Assembly (NCBI GenBank): GCA_016193465.1
Contig: JACPSE010000185.1
Span: 1-64,000 of the forward strand
From: Deltaproteobacteria bacterium
Lineage (GTDB): Bacteria > Desulfobacterota > Binatia > UBA9968
Direction: 5' to 3'
DNA: 64,000 nucleotides
Part shown: positions 17,760-26,249 of the stretch, piece by piece
Layout of the letters: every line of letters starts with the position of its first letter
Position numbering within the stretch: the first letter of the stretch is position 1
Position numbers and translations under genes: made by a program
The notes under the pieces: model-generated
Seen by the model: the letters and a program-made list of their open reading frames with translations, nothing else
What the model was told of the DNA's origin: nothing
Database searches by the model: none

Positions 17760-18269
17760 TTAAGAGTAGCTTCCCGGCGTCTTCTCTATGAAGACCACCG
17801 TCGCCAGCTCCACCTGCGGGGTTGGACCTGTACCGCGCTTGAAGGTGTCAAAAAACCGCAGCATCCCAGGAGTTGGAGCTTCGCGGGTCCCGGATGGGTG
17901 GTTTATCCCCAGCCCGCAGCGATAGACAACAAGTGAAGTGCGTTCCCAGCTACACTGGTAGGTCCGCGACAAGAGAACTTGCTGGCCATTCGAATTTACA
18001 AAATAAGCCGGAAAAGAAAAGAAATTCTTCTCCGATCGCTCGCGGAGACCTGTGATATCCATAACAAAGATGGCATCCCGTACCTGGGGTTTCGTCCAGA
18101 CAATTAGGCGGGCCTGCCTTACCGCAATAACCATGCTTTCGCGGGGACCTAAGAATCTCTTCACGGCATCATATACCGGTCCAGGTTCACTCGCCAAATC
18201 CGTCGCGACCAGGGTTAATCCTCCGAAGATGCAAAGTACCAAGACCAAACTACAGAGAATTTTCTTCAT
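17760..18269 (-). CDS. Secreted protein of unknown function
   Basis: 169 aa. Start 18269 has GGAGGTGCC just upstream and a signal peptide (KKILCSLVLVLCIFGGLTLV). The mature part has two cysteines (YQCSWERTSLVVYRCG) that may form a disulphide and no recognised domain. The upstream region contains two similar copies of its ribosome-site and promoter segment, so it may be transcribed from two tandem promoters. Confidence 0.65.
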   Translation of the reverse strand: MKKILCSLVLVLCIFGGLTLVATDLASEPGPVYDAVKRFLGPRESMVIAVRQARLIVWTKPQVRDAIFVMDITGLRERSEKNFFSFPAYFVNSNGQQVLLSRTYQCSWERTSLVVYRCGLGINHPSGTREAPTPGMLRFFDTFKRGTGPTPQVELATVVFIEKTPGSYS

Positions 18270-18296
18270 GGGGCACCTCCTTATTAGCCAAGCTCT

Positions 18297-18324
18297 ATTA
18301 TACCAAACAGTAAAAAATCTGCAA
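18297..18324 (-). promoter_or_regulatory. Sigma70-type promoter P1 of the secreted-protein gene
   Basis: On the minus strand: TTGCAG (18324-18319), a 16-bp spacer and TATAAT (18302-18297). It lies about 28 nt upstream of the ATG at 18269. Confidence 0.6.
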
Positions 18325-18391
18325 CTACAGGAGATTTCTTTCATGGGGCACCTCCCTATTAATTAGGCCTTATTATACCAAATTAAAGCCT

Positions 18392-18420
18392 ATTATACCA
18401 AACGGTAAGGAACCCTGCAA
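18392..18420 (-). promoter_or_regulatory. Sigma70-type promoter P2, duplicated copy
   Basis: On the minus strand: TTGCAG (18420-18415), a 17-bp spacer and TATAAT (18397-18392). A further TATAAT lies at 18377-18372, so the -10 part is itself repeated. It has the same architecture as P1. Confidence 0.55.
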
Positions 18421-18450
18421 CTACCAGGGAAGTGAGCGGCTTAGACATTT

Positions 18451-19434
18451 TTATCTTCGGTAGAGTTGTTTGATAAACCCGGCCGATTCCAGCTCCTGAA
18501 CGAAGCTCATATCCACGAAGCTTTTAGGGTCCGCGGCCGCCGCCTTGGGATTGCGCGGCGCCAGGTCGTCGAGCATAGTCTTGACTCCATCCGAGGTGGG
18601 ATACGGGGTCTCGGGGAAGACCGCGCTATAGGCCCGGTACGCCCTCTCCAGACTCTCCGGATCGGTGATCCTCAGATTCTTGCTGAAGATCGTTTTGGAC
18701 CCTTCCTTTTCCGTCCTTAAATAGTGAAGGGCCTCGATCATTGCTCTGGAGAACTTCGCCACAATAGGCCGTTTCGCCTTGATGATGGCCTCGCGGGTGA
18801 GGACCGCGTTCCACCAGAAGGGGATCTTCAGCGAGCCGATATCGAGCAGATCCTTGAAACCCAGCTTCTCGGCCTCGCGCACGAAAGGCTCCGGCATGAT
18901 GGTGAACTGGACCACGCCCTTTGACAGCGCGGCGAATCTCTCCGGGTTGCCTCCTGAAGAGATAATCTTGGTCTCCTTATCGGGATCGACCCCAAGTTTT
19001 CTCAAGGCCAGCCGAAGACCGAGGTCCGAGGTGCTGCCCAGCCGGTTGACGCCGCCGATCTTTCCTTTAAGCTGCTCTATCCTGGTGATGGATGAGAGGC
19101 TGATGATGTGGTCGACGAAGGTAGGAACCATGCCCAGGATCATGACGATGTCCGCTCCGGCTAAGCGAGAACTCACCAGCGTGGTAACTGAGGTGACGAT
19201 TACATCCAGCTCGCCGGCCAGCAGGGCCTGCAGGGCGATGGGACTCGCTGTGATGCTGATGACCTCTGCATCGAGCCCCTGCTTTTTCAGGAACCCTTTC
19301 TCTTGGACCACCCAGATCGGGCTGTTGGCCGGACTCGCCCCGGCCCAGGCGATACGGATCTTATCCTGAGCGTGGGATGAGGTTCCCAGAGATAGAAGAA
19401 AAGCGAGAGCGAAGGTTGCTGCGAGAAAGCGCAT
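18451..19434 (-). CDS. NMT1/SsuA-like ABC substrate-binding protein
   Basis: 327 aa. Start 19434 follows a GGGAGGG site. The signal peptide (LAATFALAFLLSLGTSSHA) is followed by IRIAWAGASPANSPIWVVQE, GELDVIVTSVTT and GGVNRLGSTSD, the pattern of NMT1/TauA-like receptors for small organic ions. No permease or ATPase gene is adjacent. It lies between uvrB and uvrC, on the opposite strand. The ligand is unknown; relatives bind nitrate, sulphonates, pyrimidines or aromatic acids. Confidence 0.85.
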   Translation of the reverse strand: MRFLAATFALAFLLSLGTSSHAQDKIRIAWAGASPANSPIWVVQEKGFLKKQGLDAEVISITASPIALQALLAGELDVIVTSVTTLVSSRLAGADIVMILGMVPTFVDHIISLSSITRIEQLKGKIGGVNRLGSTSDLGLRLALRKLGVDPDKETKIISSGGNPERFAALSKGVVQFTIMPEPFVREAEKLGFKDLLDIGSLKIPFWWNAVLTREAIIKAKRPIVAKFSRAMIEALHYLRTEKEGSKTIFSKNLRITDPESLERAYRAYSAVFPETPYPTSDGVKTMLDDLAPRNPKAAAADPKSFVDMSFVQELESAGFIKQLYRR

Positions 19435-19611
19435 GATTCGTCCCTCCCTTGTCGCCCGCAAGGCTAGCACTGCGGGCTCGGGTAAATCAAGGTGCGAATA
19501 GCGGTCAGCCATCAGCTAGGACTTCGCTGAGATCTTGCCCACATGTTGAGGTATAATTTATGCTATAGTTCGTAAGCTAAGCGCTGATCGCTGAGTGCTG
19601 ATAGCTAATTT

Positions 19612-21456
19612 ATGCTTCCCGTCGAAGAAAAAATGGATGCATTACCTGCCCGTCCCGGCGTCTATCTCATGCGCGACCGGGGCGGTAAAGTCATTTACGT
19701 AGGCAAGGCCAAAGACTTGAGGGCGCGCGTGCGGGCCTACTTCCGTAGCGGAGACGGGCGAGCCCAAATCCAGTTTTTAATCCGCCGGGTGGTGGATGTG
19801 GAGACGCTGGTAACGGCGAATGAGAAGGAAGCGCTCATATTAGAAAACAATCTCATCAAACAGTACAAACCGCGCTACAACATTCTCCTGAAAGACGACA
19901 AGAGCTACCTCAGCATCAAGGTGAACGTCCAGCACCCGTGGCCGAGGATCGTTGCCACGCGGAAGATCGTCAAGGACGGCAGCCGCTACTTCGGTCCCTA
20001 CTCGTCGGCCTTTGCCGTGCGCGAGACGCTGGATATCATCGAAAGGCATTTTCTTCTGAGAAATTGCACCGAGCACAATTTCAAGAACCGTGCCCGGCCC
20101 TGCCTGCAGTACCAGATCAAGCGCTGCCTGGCTCCCTGCGTCCTGCCGACTGATGTGAAGGACTACCGGGAAAATCTCCAGCGGGCAATCCTGTTCATCG
20201 AAGGGAAAAGACAGGAGCTGCTAGACCAGCTCAGATTGGAGATGCGCGAGAAGGCGGAGGCCCTTGAGTTTGAGGCCGCGGCAAAAATCAGGGATCAGGT
20301 CCAGGCGGTGGAGCGAACAGTTGAAAAGCAGCGGATGGTCTCCCATTGGGGCGCGGACCAGGATATCTTCGGACTTTACCGGGAAGGGGGCTTTATCGAG
20401 GCGCAGGTGCTCTTCGTACGCCAGGGAAAGCTTACTGGAAATCAGGCCTATTCGCTGGAGGACCTGGAGTTCTTCGACGCCGAGATCATGGAATCGCTCC
20501 TCACCCAGTTTTATCAGGGGGATCGCTTCGTGCCTGACGAGATCCTGGTCCCGGTGGAGATCGGAGATCGAGAGGTCAGGGAAGAGTATTTGAGCGAGCG
20601 GAAGGGGAAAAATATTTCCCTCCTTTATCCTCAGCGAGGAGACAAACGCCACCTGGTGGAAATGGCCGCTGAGAACGCGCGCCAGAGTTTCTTCGAGCGC
20701 CACGATCAAGAAAAGCGACGGGAGAAGATGCTCCTGGAGCTGCAGGAGAGGTTGAGACTCAAGAATTACCCGCAGAGAATCGAGTGCTTTGACATCTCAA
20801 ATATCCACGGTTCCCACGCCGTGGGCTCGATGGTTACTTTCTTCAACGGCGAGGCCGACAAAAAACGCTACCGCCATTATCGCGTTCGCTCCGTAAGCGC
20901 GGATTCCGGAGGAGACGACTTTGCCATGATGTACGAAGTGCTCAAGCGACGCTTTAGCCGGGGAGTTCACGACGGGGACCTCCCCGACCTGGTGGTGGTC
21001 GACGGCGGCAAAGGACAGTTGGGAATGGCCGTTGCCGCCATGCGGGAGCTCGGGATCAAAGATGTGGATGTGGCCGCGTTGGCCAAGATGCGCGTTCATC
21101 CCTCTGCGCGTGGTGCGGAGATACAGCGATCCGAGGAAAGGGTATTCCTCCCCGGGCAGAGCAATCCCGTAGCTCTAAGACGAAACTCCAACGCCCTCTT
21201 CCTTTTGCAGCGGGTGCGGGATGAGGCGCACCGCTTCGCGATCACGTATCACAAAAAGCTCAGGACGCGGCAGACCCTCTACTCGGCGCTGGACAGAATT
21301 CCCGGCGTCGGAGGGGCGCGCAAGAGAGCGCTGCTGCGCACTTTTGGCAGCATCAAGCGCATCGAGGAGGCGACCGTGGAAGAGCTGCTCAAGGTTCCGT
21401 CGATCAACGAGAAGGTTGCCCAGGAGATTCTCGATACCTTGAGATCGGCCCCGTAA
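19612..21456 (+). CDS. uvrC: Excinuclease ABC subunit C
   Basis: 614 aa, full length. N-terminal GIY-YIG nuclease (RPGVYLMRDRGGKVIYVGKA) makes the 3' incision. A UVR domain (ALEFEAAAKIRDQVQAVE) binds UvrB. The RNase H-like domain (CFDISNIHGSHAVGSMV, then VVDGGKGQLG) makes the 5' incision, and a C-terminal helix-hairpin-helix (IPGVGGARKRALLRTFG) binds DNA. TATAAT at 19552-19557 lies in TTGAGGTATAAT, also seen before the YaaA-like gene. Confidence 0.97.
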   Translation: MLPVEEKMDALPARPGVYLMRDRGGKVIYVGKAKDLRARVRAYFRSGDGRAQIQFLIRRVVDVETLVTANEKEALILENNLIKQYKPRYNILLKDDKSYLSIKVNVQHPWPRIVATRKIVKDGSRYFGPYSSAFAVRETLDIIERHFLLRNCTEHNFKNRARPCLQYQIKRCLAPCVLPTDVKDYRENLQRAILFIEGKRQELLDQLRLEMREKAEALEFEAAAKIRDQVQAVERTVEKQRMVSHWGADQDIFGLYREGGFIEAQVLFVRQGKLTGNQAYSLEDLEFFDAEIMESLLTQFYQGDRFVPDEILVPVEIGDREVREEYLSERKGKNISLLYPQRGDKRHLVEMAAENARQSFFERHDQEKRREKMLLELQERLRLKNYPQRIECFDISNIHGSHAVGSMVTFFNGEADKKRYRHYRVRSVSADSGGDDFAMMYEVLKRRFSRGVHDGDLPDLVVVDGGKGQLGMAVAAMRELGIKDVDVAALAKMRVHPSARGAEIQRSEERVFLPGQSNPVALRRNSNALFLLQRVRDEAHRFAITYHKKLRTRQTLYSALDRIPGVGGARKRALLRTFGSIKRIEEATVEELLKVPSINEKVAQEILDTLRSAP

Positions 21457-21474
21457 AGATCGTCCCTGGCCGCG

Positions 21475-21921
21475 ATGGAGTCCGCCAACTTGAAGTCGCG
21501 ATTTATGGCTTTAAGAACGCAAAGGTTTGATCCAAAAACGGACGCCAGCAACCGATCACAAATTGTGACCGGTTCCCAAAAGCACCGGGACCCGCGATTT
21601 CACCCATGGGCCTTCACAGAGCACGGCGCGCTGATGGCCGCGAATGTCCTGCGCAGCAGGCGCGCGGTGCAGATGAGCGTTTACGTGATCCGCGCCTTTG
21701 TCCGCTTGCGCGAGCACATCGCAGCAAACCATGCGATACTCAAGCGGCTTGCGGAGATAGACAAGACACTACTTCAGCACGATACTGCGCTCCGCGATAT
21801 CTACCGGAAACTGCTGCCGCTCCTACAACCGCCGCCGGAACCCGAGAAGCACAAGATCGGCTTTCTCGTCAGAGAACGGGCCGCAAAATACGGAAGATCA
21901 GAAATCCATCCAAGGAGCTAA
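21475..21921 (+). pseudogene. ORF6N-domain protein, N-terminally degraded
   Basis: 148 aa. The middle (SQIVT, then PWAFTEHGALMAANVLRS, RAVQMSVYVIRAFVRL) belongs to the ORF6N/KilA-N-type DNA-binding family found in phage antirepressor-like proteins. The first 60-70 residues that carry the DNA-binding part are missing; the initial 28 residues are unrelated. The last 21 codons ([20 protein letters not shown]) are nearly identical to the end of the intact ORF6N gene at 22803 and belong to a DNA repeat shared by both. A chimaera by recombination is likely. Confidence 0.7.
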
Positions 21922-22064
21922 GATTCTCTCTCTTCCTTCTTATTTGAGATCTGCAATTTACCATTTGAGATCCCGAAGGGCTTGCCTGTTGCCTTCTTAG
22001 TAATTTGCCCTATTTTACGCGCAACTGACTTCGGCCGGGTTTCCCGATCCGGTCACATCTCTGA
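21859..22064. repeat. Long repeat, copy A
   Basis: About 206 bp nearly identical to copy B (23302-23510). It covers the last codons of the degraded ORF6N gene and the following non-coding DNA, including CTTATTTGAGATCTGCAATT, TATTTTACGCG and GATCCGGTCACATC. Confidence 0.9.
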
Positions 22065-22104
22065 TGTCAGCTCATCTGCTTCCCGGGGAGTGGAGAGGTT
22101 GTCG

Positions 22105-22395
22105 GTGCAGGACTCGAACAAACCAGAAAAGGAGGAGTGGTACGACCCGATCGTCGAATTCGCTGCCCACTTCATTGCAGCTAGCGTGATCTTCGTGATG
22201 CTCGGGGCGTTCACCACCGGCCTCCACTTCTATGTGGAATGGCTTAAAGCGTTGAAGGTCGAGCCCATATTCATTCATAGCTTCAAGGGGCTTGAGTATT
22301 TCGTATTCGCGACAGATGTAGTATTATTCATTGTGTACGTCGGCGGCTCGGCTATAAAGGCCATGCTGACGATGGTAAAGAGGTGGACATCATGA
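22105..22395 (+). CDS. Small two-helix membrane protein
   Basis: 96 aa from GTG 22105, chosen for GGAGAGG at 22091-22097. It has two hydrophobic segments (FIAASVIFVMLGAFTTGLHF and FVFATDVVLFIVYVGG), so it is an inner-membrane protein with a short charged N-terminus. The family is not recognised. Its stop overlaps the ATG of the next small gene (ATGA). The pair lies between repeat copies A and C. Confidence 0.55.
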   Translation: MQDSNKPEKEEWYDPIVEFAAHFIAASVIFVMLGAFTTGLHFYVEWLKALKVEPIFIHSFKGLEYFVFATDVVLFIVYVGGSAIKAMLTMVKRWTS

Positions 22396-22571
22396 GTCCC
22401 ATAGCTAGGTTTGCGCAGATTTTGAATCGGGTCGCGGGAGTGTTCTGGCGGGCGTTCAAGGAGACTCCAGGGGGTTTCTTTGCGCCCCTGGTCGCTTTCT
22501 GGCATGCAGTGAAGACGAACGCGACGCCCCACGGGCACTACGAGGACGGCCGGCGCAGCCACCGGGTCTGA
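22392..22571 (+). CDS. Short protein of unknown function
   Basis: 59 aa (MSPIARFAQILNRVAGVFWR...). It begins in the stop of the membrane gene (ATGA), supporting coupled translation. The composition is amphipathic with a His-rich polar tail. No homology recognised; the overlap is the main reason to believe it. Confidence 0.4.
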   Translation: MSPIARFAQILNRVAGVFWRAFKETPGGFFAPLVAFWHAVKTNATPHGHYEDGRRSHRV

Positions 22572-22690
22572 ACTGAAGTAGGCTTCCGTTCTCATTCGTA
22601 CTCGTAATGGTTTACCAACACGAGCAACGATCACAGCTTTTTCCTCCCTGTTGCCTCTAGCCTCCCGCCTCTTGCCTATTTTGCACTTTT

Positions 22691-22788
22691 GCCTTATTTT
22701 ACGCGCAACTAACTTCGGCTGGGCCTCCCCATCCGGTCACATCTTTGATCCCACACCATCGCCAGGACTGGCTCTCCCCAGCCGGACT
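22691..22788. repeat. Long repeat, copy C (distal half only)
   Basis: About 98 bp matching the second half of copy B: GCCTTATTTTACGCG, CTTCGGCTGGG, ATCCGGTCACATC and then an inverted pair (GACTGG...CCAG, CCGG). It ends just before the ribosome site of the intact ORF6N gene. Confidence 0.75.
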
Positions 22789-22802
22789 AAGGAGGAAAGT
22801 GA

Positions 22803-23363
22803 ATGACAATGAGCGGTCTGGTTCCTGCCGAGCGGATCGAGCAACGTATTCTCCTGCTGCGAGGATGTAAAGTGATGCTTGATAGCGACTTGGCACGGCT
22901 CTACCGGGTAACGACGAAGAGACTGAACGAGCAGGTCCGACGGAATATTGCCAGGTTTCCTGGTGATTTTATGTTCCAATTGACCCTTGAAGAAGTTGAA
23001 TCTTTGAGGTCGCAATTTGCGACCTCAAACAAAGGGCGTGGTGGTCGTCGGTATGCTCCCCTTGTCTTTACAGAACAGGGCATTGCCATGTTGTCGACCG
23101 TTCTCAACAGTGAACGTGCTATTCATGTGAATATCGAAATCATGAGGGCTTTCGTGCGGTTGAGGGAGATGCTGGCGACTCATAAAGATCTCGCAAGAAA
23201 GCTTGATGCGATGGAGAAAAAGTACGATGCTCAGTTCAAGGTGGTTTTTGATGCTATTCGCCAGCTCATGACGCCGGCGGAAGCCAAGAAACGAAACATC
23301 GGCTTTCTCGTCAGAGAAAGGGCCGCAAAATATGGAAGGTCAGAAATCCATCCAAGGAGCTAA
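22803..23363 (+). CDS. ORF6N-domain DNA-binding protein
   Basis: 186 aa, intact. The N-terminal ORF6N domain is clear: [20 protein letters not shown], then [20 protein letters not shown] and [17 protein letters not shown] coiled region and a basic C-terminus follow. Homologues occur in phages (antirepressor-like) and as solitary chromosomal genes of unknown role. AAGGAGG precedes the ATG by 6-7 nt. Repeat copy C lies directly upstream and copy B overlaps its 3' end, so the gene looks like a unit bounded by repeats. Confidence 0.85.
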   Translation: MTMSGLVPAERIEQRILLLRGCKVMLDSDLARLYRVTTKRLNEQVRRNIARFPGDFMFQLTLEEVESLRSQFATSNKGRGGRRYAPLVFTEQGIAMLSTVLNSERAIHVNIEIMRAFVRLREMLATHKDLARKLDAMEKKYDAQFKVVFDAIRQLMTPAEAKKRNIGFLVRERAAKYGRSEIHPRS

Positions 23364-23510
23364 GATTTTCTCTCTTCCTTCTTATTTGAGATCTGCAATT
23401 TGCCATTTGAGATCCCGAAGGGCTTGCCTGTTGCCTTCTTAGTGATTTTGCCTTATTTTACGCGGAAATAGCTTCGGCTGGGTTGTCCCCGATCCGGTCA
23501 CATCGTCGAT
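23302..23510. repeat. Long repeat, copy B
   Basis: About 209 bp homologous to copy A, starting in the last codons of the ORF6N gene. Its tail extends similarity to copy C up to about 23550 (CCCGGACTGG...CCAGCCGGG, a possible hairpin). The rest of the 23364-23736 gap shows nothing else. Confidence 0.9.
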
Positions 23511-23736
23511 TCCGCATTCATCGCCCGGACTGGTCTCCCCCAGCCGGGCTTCCTTACGGCTCTAACATAGACGGTTAGCGAAATTAGGCATCTCACACGC
23601 AGACCTTTCTTCTTAGCGGTGAAAAGGACGACCCCCCAGAGCAGAGGAGGAACGAGGGAAAGAGTAGACGGAATTGGATTACATCCATTCACTGATTGAA
23701 GACCCTGGTCGATCCCTCTAGAATGAGTTCAAGCTG

Positions 23737-25803
23737 ATGAAAGTAAACCACATCCCGTGCGGCGACTTCGCCAACGAAAGCGAGCGCCAGGCTTTTGAGG
23801 CCGTCAAGCAGAAGCTAATTGCGCAGCCCGGTACTGACGAGTGGATTATCCTCTCAAACCTCCCCCATACGTTTTCCCCACGTTATCAATCCGATGAGAT
23901 TGACCTTCTCGTTCTAGGTCCGCAAGGACTCTTCGTCATTGAGGTGAAGCATTGGGACCGTGCGTGGATGAAGAAAAATCAAATCCAGGCGGACACTGAG
24001 GCCGAAAAGCTTTCCAATAAAGTACGACGAGTCGCAACCAACGCGAGGCGCCGGTTCACGGCGCTTCCAAATGTTCCAGGGCGAGTCTTGCTGACGGCTG
24101 AGTCTAGGGCTCTTGGGTCTGCGGCCAGACTTTCCCATCGCGGCGTTGAATTTTTCTCCTTGAAAGAAATTAGGGAACTGCTCGACCTCGACCAACCAGC
24201 ACAGTTAACTCCCCAAGCGCTTAAAGACCTTTGCCAGTATCTGGAGCCTCGGACCAAGCTAAACGTGACCGGAGGTATGCGCCGTCTCGGAGATTTCACA
24301 AACCTTGAATTGCAAAGCTCCGCGAGCGAACGATTCCATCGCGTCTATCGTGGGTCGCATGCGAGGACCCAGGACAAAATCATCCTGCATCTCTACGATC
24401 TTTCAGCGTTAGATGACAACGGAGCTGAGAATCTAGCTGCCCGTGAGTTCGAAACGATGCAGCGGCTTCAGAAATCGCCGTGGGTACCCCGATTTCGCGA
24501 CTCTCTGCAAGACGTGCAAGGCTTCATTGGCGAAATGAAATTTTTCACAGTCGTCGACCCTTGCGCCCCTAGTCTCGAAGAACGAGCCAGAGATGCGAAT
24601 TGGATGACATCGAGCCGAATTGAATTTGCGCACTTGGCCGTGAAGGCGCTCACTGAACTGCAAGCCTCTCCGTCAGATGACGCGCCGCCCCTCGTTCACC
24701 GAAATCTTCGTCCCACCAACATTCTCGTCACCGCGCGCAACCGCGTCCTTTTCACGGACTTCTCTCTAGCACGAATCCCTGGTCTGGACACGGTGGGAAA
24801 GGCTTTGCTGCCAATTGATGAATCCGCAACTTTCATAGCACCAGAGGTGCAAAAGGACGGATTGGCGAGCGGGGATCAGCGCAGTGACATATATTCTCTG
24901 GCAGCCTCCCTCCTGACGATTCTGTACGGGCGACAGGATAAAGAAGCCGGACAGTGCCGGAATATTCTGCAAAGCGCATTGGCTGAGAATCCGACCGACC
25001 GCCCCACACTGACACAACTCGCGGAACAGCTTGGCCCGCTCGTACGCCCAGACGTGCCTCCGCAAGCGGCCTCCGTTGAAGCAGAGCCTGTACAACCCCT
25101 GCCTCGCTACTGGTCGGAGGACCTCAGTGTATCGTTCAACAACAAATCTTTTAGAATTGTTTCGCGTCTGGGTAGCGGTGGGTTGGGCCTAACGTTCAAA
25201 GTTGTAGAACTGGACCCTGCCACTGGTGAAAATTTCGGGACGTACGTCGCCAAAACGATAAACGAAGAGGCACCAGGTAACGCTGCACTCAAGGCCTACC
25301 AGCGCGTCAGAGCGCACACGGCCTATCCCAACCTTTCCGTGATTTATGAAACGGCAAGCACATGGCAGAACAACTCCTTCGTGGCTTTGCTCAAGTGGGT
25401 GGAGGGAGATTCGCTTGACAACCTTTATGGTGTTCTCCCGCTGGTCGCCGAGGAAAGCGGTGATGCATCCGTCGAAGCGCTCGTTCTCCGTTGGTGCAAG
25501 GATTTGTGCGAGGCGCTAAGCCGGCTGCACTGTGCCGGACTGGTTCATGGAGACGTGAGCCCCAGGAACATCATCGTTTATCATGGCGAAGTAACGCTTA
25601 CAGATTATGACCTCGTTACACCGAATGGTACTAAAGCGTCCGGTTGTGGAGCATTGATGTTCTGTTCCCGGGAAGCGGAGCTACGCCAGCCCCTTAGCTA
25701 TACGGATGACGTGTTTGCACTGGGCGCTTCGCTATTCAGAGCACTGACAGACCGGGAGCCGTTTCTTCCGCAAGGTTCAAGCTTTGACAAACAAGAAGTC
25801 TGA
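23737..25803 (+). CDS. NERD nuclease-like domain plus tandem protein kinases (PglW-like), probably truncated
   Basis: 688 aa. Residues 1-150 form a NERD domain with a PD-(D/E)xK-like site (D56, E69-x-K71 in LFVIEVKHW). Kinase 1 (about 195-435) has HRNLRPTN at 321-328 and DFS at 341-343, so the catalytic Asp is Asn: a pseudokinase. Kinase 2 (from about 470) keeps GSGGLG (479-484), K506, HGDVSPRN (604-611) and DYD (623-625). The protein stops right after the kinase core (SSFDKQEV), where relatives continue with long C-terminal regions, so it is probably truncated. This architecture is found in phage-defence proteins such as PglW. Confidence 0.75.
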   Translation: MKVNHIPCGDFANESERQAFEAVKQKLIAQPGTDEWIILSNLPHTFSPRYQSDEIDLLVLGPQGLFVIEVKHWDRAWMKKNQIQADTEAEKLSNKVRRVATNARRRFTALPNVPGRVLLTAESRALGSAARLSHRGVEFFSLKEIRELLDLDQPAQLTPQALKDLCQYLEPRTKLNVTGGMRRLGDFTNLELQSSASERFHRVYRGSHARTQDKIILHLYDLSALDDNGAENLAAREFETMQRLQKSPWVPRFRDSLQDVQGFIGEMKFFTVVDPCAPSLEERARDANWMTSSRIEFAHLAVKALTELQASPSDDAPPLVHRNLRPTNILVTARNRVLFTDFSLARIPGLDTVGKALLPIDESATFIAPEVQKDGLASGDQRSDIYSLAASLLTILYGRQDKEAGQCRNILQSALAENPTDRPTLTQLAEQLGPLVRPDVPPQAASVEAEPVQPLPRYWSEDLSVSFNNKSFRIVSRLGSGGLGLTFKVVELDPATGENFGTYVAKTINEEAPGNAALKAYQRVRAHTAYPNLSVIYETASTWQNNSFVALLKWVEGDSLDNLYGVLPLVAEESGDASVEALVLRWCKDLCEALSRLHCAGLVHGDVSPRNIIVYHGEVTLTDYDLVTPNGTKASGCGALMFCSREAELRQPLSYTDDVFALGASLFRALTDREPFLPQGSSFDKQEV

Positions 25804-25958
25804 GGGTCAGACTTCTACGTCTCGACTTTCTTCGGTCAGCGCTTCAGGGGTCAAAGTTTCCGTTCCATAGGGCCTTTTTGTTTTTGCTTGACGGATAGTC
25901 AGCAGTGGTCTAGCCTACATCCATTCTCACCGCCAAACTCGTAGGAGCGTAACCACAG

Positions 25959-26172
25959 ATGCCGGTTTTGCAGTTCAAAGGAAAGACCGCGATTGAGTGC
26001 TATCACCACACGGTCCGGCACCATGAGAAAGTCGGGCAGAAAGTCCCCTGGTAGAAACTCGCGGCGGATTTTCAGGACGAGACATTCCGGTTCCAGGTCT
26101 TGGACGAGGGCGAATACAAGGACCGCGACTGGCAGGACGACCTAAAGAAGCTGCTTGACTCGGCGCTGTAAC
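25959..26172 (+). pseudogene. Remnant of a type III-like R-M gene
   Basis: MPVLQFKGKTAIECYHHTV at 25959 resembles the N-terminus of type III-like (Mod) methyltransferases. From about 26055 another frame gives AADFQDETFRFQVLDEGEYK followed by DRDWQDDLKKLL and a stop at 26170-26172, a segment I associate with the same R-M families. The middle is gone and the frames disagree. In the 25804-26249 gap this is all I can recognise. It suggests the truncated NERD-kinase gene once belonged to a larger defence locus. Confidence 0.4.
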
Positions 26173-26249
26173 CAAAACAGGGCGGGCCGACCATCCAGGG
26201 CCTTTATGACTAGGCTAGCTCTAAGATCGGTTTCTCAGTAGAGCCCGGG

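Larger units (their letters stand above)
18259..18427. repeat. Imperfect direct repeat of promoter and leader
   Basis: Two tandem copies, about 18259-18330 and 18332-18427, share TTTCATGGGGCACCTCC, then TATTATACCAAA and CTGCAACTACCAG-like blocks. The distal copy has an extra TATTATACCAAA unit. It therefore duplicates the start codon, ribosome site and promoter of the secreted-protein gene. Confidence 0.75.

Noticed and set aside
18259-18427. CRISPR-like array
   Set aside because: Only two imperfect copies, explained by duplication of one gene's promoter and leader.
21859-23510. Integron attC array
   Set aside because: Repeat spacing is cassette-like, but I see no GTTRRRY core sites with matching inverse cores and no integrase.
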